Shown: positions 1 through 3,793 of the stretch, in pieces
How the letters are laid out: every line of letters begins with the position of its first letter
Position numbering within the stretch: the first letter of the stretch is position 1
NCBI GenBank assembly: GCA_012798975.1
Contig: JAAZME010000341.1
Location: 1 to 5,315 of the forward strand
DNA length: 5,315 nt
Reading direction: 5' to 3'
From: Gallicola sp.
GTDB lineage: Bacteria; Bacillota; Clostridia; Tissierellales; Peptoniphilaceae
Notes under the pieces: model-generated
Seen by the model: the letters and a program-made list of their open reading frames with translations, nothing else
The model's database searches: none
Told to the model about the DNA's origin: nothing
Translations under genes and position numbers: made by a program

Positions 1-52
1 CGTCCTTCTGTGATTGGCTAGAAACGATCGGCCCCTCTCTCACACTACACAT
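1..52 (-). CDS. Possible start of a further thi-operon gene (partial, unidentified)
   Basis: After the thiE stop codon the minus strand shows a short A/G-rich stretch (AAGGAAA) and then an ATG at 52-50. Seventeen codons stay open to the window edge (reading MCSVREGPIVSSQSQKD). There is no visible terminator hairpin between thiE and this start, so transcription could continue into it. The AAGG element sits only about 3 nt from the ATG, which is too close for a good ribosome binding site. The peptide does not resemble the start of ThiD, the pyrimidine kinase that might be expected here. I do not recognise it. It may be a real gene start or a chance open frame. Confidence 0.22.
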   Translation of the reverse strand, partial: MCSVREGPIVSSQSQKD

Positions 53-63
53 TTTCCTTATCT

Positions 64-693
64 CTATATCTTCTCAACCGCTTCCTTTAATCTCTTTAAA
101 TCTCCTTCCACATCTTCCGACTGCATAAGATATCTCACGACACAAACTCCATCCACACCGCTTCCTTTTAAGATATCCAAATTTTCCGCCCTAAGCCCTC
201 CGATGGCAAATACATCGATATCTACAGCTTTTTTAATCTCTGCAAGTGTCTCTACAGAGGTTCGAACAGGATTTGCATGAGTTGTAGTATCATATATCGC
301 TCCTACGCCTACATAATCAGCACCATCTCTTTCTGCCTTTTTCGCCGCTTCTACTGTTTTTGCTGTAGCACCAACGATTTTTCCCGGACCTAACAATCTG
401 CGGGCGATGGCAACAGGCATATCGTCTGCCCCTACATGAACCCCGTCGGCGCCTACTGCCAAAGCAATATCTACACGATCGTCGATTACAAAAGGAGTGC
501 TGTAATGCCCTGCTATTTCTTTGATCTTCCTTCCTCTTTCTAAAAGCTCTGCTGTAGAACTATCCTTTTCCCGAAGCTGCAATAAAGCGATTCCTTCTCT
601 GCAGGCCGTCTCTATTCTTTCGTAAAACTCTTTCTCCGAAAGTCCTCTGCTGTCCGTTATTAGATAAACACCCTTCTCCCTTGTTTTATACAT
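64..693 (-). CDS. thiE: Thiamin-phosphate synthase (ThiE)
   Basis: Cytoplasmic TIM-barrel enzyme that joins hydroxymethylpyrimidine diphosphate to thiazole phosphate, giving thiamin monophosphate. At 209 aa it has normal family length. Visible family motifs are YLITD (10-14), QLREKD (39-44), the DDRVDIALAVGADGVHVG block (71-88), GATAKT (108-113), GADYVGVGAIY (124-134), and AIGG (163-166) with GVCVV (182-186). Several usual ligand positions differ: the family NDR is DDR (71-73), the TxTK pyrophosphate loop is TTTH (136-139), and the VVS near the C-terminus is VVR (185-187). This leaves some room for a TenI-like or altered role, although the operon argues for ThiE. The ATG overlaps the 3' end of thiM by 8 nt and is preceded by GGGAGGAG, a strong ribosome binding site inside thiM, so the two are translationally coupled. 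Expression should follow the TPP riboswitch upstream of thiW. Confidence 0.9.
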   Translation of the reverse strand: MYKTREKGVYLITDSRGLSEKEFYERIETACREGIALLQLREKDSSTAELLERGRKIKEIAGHYSTPFVIDDRVDIALAVGADGVHVGADDMPVAIARRLLGPGKIVGATAKTVEAAKKAERDGADYVGVGAIYDTTTHANPVRTSVETLAEIKKAVDIDVFAIGGLRAENLDILKGSGVDGVCVVRYLMQSEDVEGDLKRLKEAVEKI

Positions 694-1471
694 TAAACTC
701 CTCCCTCTCTAAATCAGCCAAATCCTCTTCTTTTAATTCTTCTAAAGCGCTTATAAAGGCAGCATAATAAAATCCAATTCCTAGGCCTTTTTCTCGTAAG
801 CTTCGAATGGCCTTTTCTCCGCAAACTGCATTGACTCCCATGCCATATACAGCTCCTTCATAAAGCTCTACTGTGGAAAATAGCCCTGTCAAAAGAGATC
901 CGATACAGCCTGTTCCTGTAACCTTAGGCATATCTGAACTTCCGCCCTTTAAAACAGTCACTCTTTTTCCGTCTGTAATATAGTCTGTTTTCCCAGTGAT
1001 GCATACAATTTCAGCTGTTTTTTCAGTTAAATGAATCCCTGCTTCCACCGCTTCTTTTGATTCCGTCTCCGAGTCAACTCCCCGGGCAGTATTCTCATCC
1101 TTATATAAAGCAATAATTTCAGAAGCATTTCCTTTAAGGATCGTAATTTTTCCTTCCTTCGCCAAATCATACACATAGGAACGCCTATGTGCAGAGGCTG
1201 CTGTACCTGAAACATCTAATAGAAAAGGAATACCTCGTTTCATTGCATCTTCTGCAGCGATCTTTATAGACTTTAAGCGATCCCTTGTATTGCTTCCTAA
1301 ATTTCCATAGACAAGATCCGATCTTCCCGTCATCTCTTCCACTTCATCCGGATTATCCGCACAAAGAGGACTTGCTCCGAGTACAAGCGTACTATTGGCA
1401 GAAACAGCTTTCACCATATCATGGACTAAAAGATGGGCTAGAGGCTCTTTCTTCCTTAATAACTCGATCAC
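686..1471 (-). CDS. thiM: Hydroxyethylthiazole kinase (ThiM)
   Basis: Ribokinase-fold enzyme of thiazole salvage that phosphorylates 4-methyl-5-(2-hydroxyethyl)thiazole with ATP, supplying ThiE. It is 261 aa, near the usual length. Recognisable motifs are NSTLVLGASP (26-35), DEVEEM (42-47), LKGNASE (112-118), ITGKTD (158-163), and KVTGTGC (183-189), in which Cys189 matches the family active-site cysteine. Two conserved blocks are unusual: the HxITN motif near the N-terminus reads HLLVHD (13-18), and the family DPVGAGA reads DVSGTAA (86-92). The Met of the thiazole pocket (ASPxM) is Cys37. The start is GTG at 1471-1469, overlapping the thiW stop as GTGA. GAGGTG five bases upstream serves as ribosome binding site, and no ATG in frame fits better. 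It is the middle gene of thiW-thiM-thiE. The family call is secure, while full catalytic equivalence is less so. Confidence 0.9.
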   Translation of the reverse strand: MIELLRKKEPLAHLLVHDMVKAVSANSTLVLGASPLCADNPDEVEEMTGRSDLVYGNLGSNTRDRLKSIKIAAEDAMKRGIPFLLDVSGTAASAHRRSYVYDLAKEGKITILKGNASEIIALYKDENTARGVDSETESKEAVEAGIHLTEKTAEIVCITGKTDYITDGKRVTVLKGGSSDMPKVTGTGCIGSLLTGLFSTVELYEGAVYGMGVNAVCGEKAIRSLREKGLGIGFYYAAFISALEELKEEDLADLEREEFNV

Positions 1472-1968
1472 TTTAACACCTCTTCCATCATCTGTTTAAA
1501 AAATTCTTTCTTCGCCATAATATGTACAAAGAAAAGACCTAAAAGTCCTCCGGATAAAGTGCCCGCTAGAAAACCTGGTACATATGTAAGCCACCCGATC
1601 TCTGGAACTCCCATAATAAGAGCCATCACAGGATAGGACAATAACGAACCGATGATTCCTGTTCCGATCCACTCCCCTACGGCAGCTCCCCACGGCTTTT
1701 TAATCTTCACAAAAAAGATTCCAGATAGTGCCGCTCCAAATACAGACCCTGTTATTGCCAAAGGGCTAATAGCTAAAAACATCATCCGCATAATATTAAT
1801 CAGCAGCGCCACAATAAAAGCACCTACAGGCCCCACAGTAACCGCTGCAATTACATTAATAAAGTGCTGCATCGGAGCCATCCCAGGTACTCGAAGTATC
1901 GGTGACAACACAAAACCCAGCGCAATCAAAAAGGCCATCCACAACTGTTTTCTCAAATTTTTATTCAT
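1468..1968 (-). CDS. thiW: ThiW, thiamin-precursor (thiazole) ECF transporter S component
   Basis: Small integral membrane substrate-binding (S) component of an energy-coupling-factor importer, believed to carry the thiazole precursor of thiamin. The 166 residues are mostly hydrophobic, with likely membrane segments near 9-26, 35-60, 62-87, 95-119 and 127-151 and a basic start (MNKNLRKQ). Family signatures are LGFVLSP (17-23), PMQHFINVIAAV (32-43), ITGSVFGA (72-79) and GEWIGTGIIG (98-107). No EcfA, EcfA' or EcfT genes are in the window, so a shared ECF module encoded elsewhere is presumed. ATG at 1968 is preceded by AAGGAGGA with 8 nt spacing, the best ribosome binding site of the operon. It is the first gene after the TPP riboswitch and is followed immediately by thiM, which acts on the proposed substrate. 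The segment before PMQH looks a few residues shorter than the usual family form. Confidence 0.92.
   Translation of the reverse strand: MNKNLRKQLWMAFLIALGFVLSPILRVPGMAPMQHFINVIAAVTVGPVGAFIVALLINIMRMMFLAISPLAITGSVFGAALSGIFFVKIKKPWGAAVGEWIGTGIIGSLLSYPVMALIMGVPEIGWLTYVPGFLAGTLSGGLLGLFFVHIMAKKEFFKQMMEEVLK
1477..1482 (-). promoter_or_regulatory. Ribosome binding site that fixes the GTG start of thiM
   Basis: The minus strand reads GAGGTG, then TTAAA, then GTG. The site lies inside the last codons of thiW. The 5-nt spacing and the GTGA stop/start overlap support GTG at 1471 as the thiM start and imply coupled translation with thiW. Confidence 0.6.
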
Positions 1969-1999
1969 TTAAAATTCCTCCTTTTTTCGCCGAGCAAAT

Positions 2000-2021
2000 A
2001 AAAAAGCACCCCGAGGGGTGC
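2000..2021 (-). terminator. Rho-independent terminator of the TPP riboswitch expression platform
   Basis: On the minus strand GCACCC, loop CUCG, GGGUGC forms a perfect 6-bp stem, followed directly by six U. It lies between the aptamer and the thiW ribosome binding site, about 18 nt before the latter, which is the layout of a ligand-controlled attenuator. The plus strand has A rather than U after the stem, so it works in the thi direction only. Confidence 0.9.
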
Positions 2022-2120
2022 AAAAAAAGGCATCTTTTTTGCTTCCTTTCGACGGCATTACCCGTGTCAAGTTCAAAGGATCCGCGCATATAGCGCATCT
2101 CAGCTTCTGCTCTCCCAGCG
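2000..2120 (-). promoter_or_regulatory. TPP riboswitch (THI element) controlling thiW-thiM-thiE
   Basis: The minus strand carries the conserved thiamin-pyrophosphate aptamer at about 2120-2041. Landmarks in order are GCUGGGAG (P1/P2 5' side), CUGAGA (2103-2098, pyrimidine-sensor region), a short optional hairpin GCGC-UAUAU-GCGC (2096-2084), AUCCUUUGAAC, and GGGUAAUGCC (2063-2054) closing as AAGGAAGC. It is followed after about 20 nt by an intrinsic terminator (2021-2000) and then the thiW ribosome binding site, so it most likely acts by transcription attenuation, with TPP binding favouring the terminator. A partial pairing of GGGUAAUGC in the aptamer with GCACCC of the terminator arm could form the alternative fold; that pairing is my inference. 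Placement directly before a thiW-thiM-thiE operon agrees with the known role of this RNA. Confidence 0.95.
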
Positions 2121-2123
2121 ATT

Positions 2124-2153
2124 AGTATAATTGTACTCTTAGTCTTATAGAAA
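2124..2153 (-). promoter_or_regulatory. Probable sigma-A promoter of the thi operon
   Basis: The minus strand has TATACT (2129-2124), a good -10 box. The -35 region at 17-18 nt spacing is weak (TTCTAT or TTTCTA, 2147-2153). The predicted start, 6-7 nt after the -10 box, falls at about 2117-2119, virtually the first base of the TPP aptamer, so there would be no extra leader. Confidence 0.55.
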
Positions 2154-2168
2154 TGCAAATCAAAACTG

Positions 2169-2200
2169 AATATTTTTCATATGAACTATAAAAAAATATT
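2169..2200. repeat. A+T-rich inverted repeat between the PHP gene and the thi promoter
   Basis: AATATTTTT (2169-2177) and AAAAATATT (2192-2200) are perfect 9-base inverted arms around a 14-base loop containing CATATG. It lies downstream of the PHP gene and about 20-50 bp upstream of the thi -35 region. It could be a weak terminator for the PHP transcript or upstream A+T-rich promoter DNA. The surrounding spacer (2160-2276) shows no other clear signal; a 5-bp dyad at 2250-2264 lacks a U run. Confidence 0.4.
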
Positions 2201-2276
2201 TTCTTTGTATCGACAAGTATTTCGCCTAGATTCTTAAGGTTTTTGCCTATGATTCAAACAATCAGAGTCTACCCCT

Positions 2277-2960
2277 CTACATCCGAATAAAAGGTCTTTC
2301 TTTTATCTGGATATTAAACTTCTCTTGGTCCTTATTTTTTTCATCAAAATCATAACTGGTATATCCGGACAATACCATCGGCTCGCATCTTTCATTCTTT
2401 AAAGCCTCTACAAGGTCTGTTACCGTTTTCCAATCGAAAGGTACTTTTGTGGCATAGCGTCCTAAGGCAATTACATTATGGCAATCGCTGGCTCCTATAG
2501 GCTGAAGATCAAGCATCTTACAATATTCATAAGCCTTTTTGTTTTCTTCCTCTGTAGAACTCCCGTTTAAAACTTCTATGCCGATAAGACCCCTCACTCT
2601 TAAAAGATCTTCGCCCAACCCTCTGGAGTTTCCTCTAAAAGGATGAGCTGCTATGCAAACACCGCCTCTTTCATTGACCCAATCGATAAAATCCTGGGCT
2701 TCCATATGAGCTTTAGGCAAATCTTCTATCCCAAATGCTAAAACATCTCCCTCAATCGACAAATACTCTACTCCGACAAAGATAGGAAAATCCTCCTGAG
2801 CAGAGATCTTTCTTGCATAATCCGCTAATCCGTACTTGTCATGATCTGTAATACAGATCCCGTCTAAACCCACTCTCTTCGCTTCCCGCACCATTTCTTT
2901 CAAATTCATCTTGCTGTCTGAAGAAAATGTACGCTCATGCATATGAAAATCGATTATCAT
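2277..2960 (-). CDS. PHP-domain metal-dependent hydrolase (phosphoesterase family)
   Basis: A 227-aa cytoplasmic protein of the PHP superfamily, whose members hydrolyse phosphoesters with a cluster of two or three metal ions. The ligand set looks complete: DFHMH (His6, His8), Asp15, TDHD (Asp39, His40), GVEY (Glu65), AHPF (His106) and GASDCH (Asp159, His161). The piece around 126-175 (IEVLNGSS then GASDCHN, GRYATKV) resembles the PHP-associated C-terminal domain. There is no polymerase, histidinol-phosphatase or signal-peptide extension, so the substrate cannot be named. ATG at 2960 has GGGAG about 5 nt upstream. The gene stands alone on its strand and is divergent from the NuoE/NuoF-type operon across a 316-bp spacer. 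From memory, PHP-domain genes occur in some clostridial multimeric [FeFe]-hydrogenase loci, which makes the placement suggestive. The family call is firm and the function is unknown. Confidence 0.88.
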   Translation of the reverse strand: MIIDFHMHERTFSSDSKMNLKEMVREAKRVGLDGICITDHDKYGLADYARKISAQEDFPIFVGVEYLSIEGDVLAFGIEDLPKAHMEAQDFIDWVNERGGVCIAAHPFRGNSRGLGEDLLRVRGLIGIEVLNGSSTEEENKKAYEYCKMLDLQPIGASDCHNVIALGRYATKVPFDWKTVTDLVEALKNERCEPMVLSGYTSYDFDEKNKDQEKFNIQIKERPFIRM

Positions 2961-3155
2961 ATTCTCTCCCGTAATACTTTCTTATACCTTTCAATGGCTT
3001 ATTTCTACATATTTCCCATTCGTTTAAAACTTATCATTATCGTATACTATCACCTATCCGATGGCAAGATGTACTATTTTGCATATCTGTCTTTGGCGCT
3101 AAAATTTATTTTGTCCTATCTTTTAACTATGATAAATAATTACTATCGACAATCC

Positions 3156-3175
3156 CTAAATGATAATCATTATCT
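3156..3175. promoter_or_regulatory. Putative Fur box
   Basis: TGATAATCATTATCT (3161-3175) matches 14 of 15 positions of the 7-1-7 Fur consensus TGATAATnATTATCA. The 19-base version at 3156-3174 matches 16 of 19 of the classical GATAATGATAATCATTATC. The core GATAAT-C-ATTATC is a perfect inverted repeat. It fits Fur better than PerR (TTATAATnATTATAA) or Zur forms. It lies about 40 bp upstream of the TTGACA box of the nuoE operon. A weak alternative promoter (TTGTCC at 3111, TAAATA at 3133) would start just upstream of it and could be blocked by a bound repressor. The sequence match is strong; the target gene is inferred. Confidence 0.6.
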
Positions 3176-3215
3176 GTAAATCGCTATATTTCAACATTCG
3201 TAAACAAAATAAAAA

Positions 3216-3242
3216 TTGACAAATTAAAATATTCTCTATAAA
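3216..3242 (+). promoter_or_regulatory. Promoter of the nuoE-nuoF-like operon
   Basis: A perfect -35 box TTGACA (3216-3221) is followed by TATAAA (3237-3242) at a short 15-nt spacing, or by TAAACT (3239-3244) at the ideal 17 nt. Transcription would start near 3248-3251, giving a leader of about 27 nt before the ATG at 3277. Confidence 0.6.
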
Positions 3243-3247
3243 CTTAT

Positions 3248-3260
3248 TGTAATTATAACA
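3248..3260. promoter_or_regulatory. Small dyad at the predicted start site, possible operator
   Basis: TGTAATTATAACA is a 13-base imperfect palindrome with 5 of 6 pairs matching, just downstream of the -10 box and upstream of the GGAGG of the nuoE-like gene. A repressor bound here would block initiation. It is shorter than the Rex operator form TTGTTAAnnnnTTAACAA and only partly similar to PerR-type boxes, so no regulator is assigned. It could be chance in A+T-rich DNA. Confidence 0.25.
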
Positions 3261-3276
3261 CTGGAGGGAAAACGTT

Positions 3277-3792
3277 ATGAGCTATAAACTAGTCTATAAA
3301 TCTTTGACTGACGATCAAAGACAAGAGATTGGCGATATTTTAACTAAATACGACAATTCTGAGTTAAATATCCTCAACACATTGCTGGAAATACAGGATT
3401 CTTTAGATGAGAAATACATCGGCGAAGAGGTTTGTGAAATCGTTTCAGACCGTACTGGAATCCCGATGATTGAACTTTACGATATTATGAGTTTCTATTC
3501 TATGCTGGATACTGAACCGAGAGCGAAATACAAAATCGAGGTTTGCGATTGCGGAAGCTGTTATTTGAATGATTCTCAGTCTTTAATTGAGGTTCTTGAA
3601 GAAAAACTTCGTATAAAAGTCGGCGAACATACATATGATTGGTTATTTGAATTAGAAACAGGTCCTTGTGTCGGCGCTTGCGATATCGGACCTGTGATGA
3701 AGATCGGCGATACTGTATACGGAAATTTAGATAAAGAGAAGATTTCTAGAATCTTAGACAATCTTCATAACAACAGAAACGGGGAGGCTTAG
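3277..3792 (+). CDS. nuoE: NuoE/HydC-type [2Fe-2S] thioredoxin-fold subunit of an NAD(P)H-linked oxidoreductase
   Basis: A 171-aa small electron-transfer subunit, homologous to complex I NuoE and to HydC/HndA of multimeric hydrogenases. Residues 10-80 match the helical N-terminal part (IPMIELYDIMSFYSML, 62-77). The thioredoxin-like [2Fe-2S] part follows, with the four ligands as C-x4-C (Cys90, Cys95) and C-x3-C (Cys131, Cys135, in GPCVGACDIGPVM). The first ligand pair is unusual: an extra Cys92 lies inside it, and the usual GTACHVRGA-like run is CGSCYLNDS. It would pair with the NuoF-like product of the next gene and hold the side [2Fe-2S] cluster next to FMN. ATG at 3277 has GGAGG nine bases upstream. 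It is the first gene of the operon, ending one base before the next start. The symbol denotes the family; a full complex I is not implied. It is cytoplasmic, with no signal or membrane segment. Confidence 0.9.
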   Translation: MSYKLVYKSLTDDQRQEIGDILTKYDNSELNILNTLLEIQDSLDEKYIGEEVCEIVSDRTGIPMIELYDIMSFYSMLDTEPRAKYKIEVCDCGSCYLNDSQSLIEVLEEKLRIKVGEHTYDWLFELETGPCVGACDIGPVMKIGDTVYGNLDKEKISRILDNLHNNRNGEA

Positions 3793-3793
3793 T

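Larger units (their letters stand above)
2961..3276. other. A+T-rich divergent intergenic control region
   Basis: This 316-bp non-coding spacer separates the minus-strand PHP gene from the plus-strand nuoE-like gene. Near the PHP end only a ribosome binding site and possible weak -10 boxes (for example TATAAG on the minus strand near 2981-2986) can be seen, with no convincing -35. It holds a strong Fur-box match (3156-3175), weaker related GATAAT-type half sites at 3029-3042 and 3131-3147, a TTGACA promoter for the plus-strand operon, and a small dyad at the expected transcription start. An 80-codon plus-strand open frame across much of it lacks a ribosome binding site and is judged not to be a gene. 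Confidence 0.7.

Noticed and set aside
14..280. Plus-strand open frame antisense to the 3' end of thiE
   Set aside because: Low-complexity Ser/Thr/Pro/Phe composition typical of an antisense shadow, with no ribosome binding site, while thiE on the other strand has clear family motifs.
1652..1972. 106-codon plus-strand open frame opposite thiW
   Set aside because: Antisense shadow of a hydrophobic membrane-protein gene with no recognisable domain; thiW is well supported.
1961..2158. 65-codon minus-strand open frame across the thi leader
   Set aside because: It coincides with the TPP riboswitch and terminator; the RNA structure explains the sequence and the peptide has no ribosome binding site of its own.
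2250..2264. TGATT-CAAAC-AATCA dyad just after the PHP gene as a terminator
   Set aside because: The stem is only 5 bp, A+T-rich and not followed by a U run.
3029..3042. Second Fur box (TTATCATTATC)
   Set aside because: Only one half matches well (about 13 of 19 in the long form); probably a chance A+T-rich half site unless conservation shows otherwise.
2937..3179. 80-codon plus-strand open frame in the divergent spacer with a hydrophobic, Tyr/Leu-rich product
   Set aside because: There is no ribosome binding site before its ATG or the internal ATG at 2994, the composition is that of A+T-rich DNA, its start overlaps the PHP gene antisense, and it would run through the Fur-box region.
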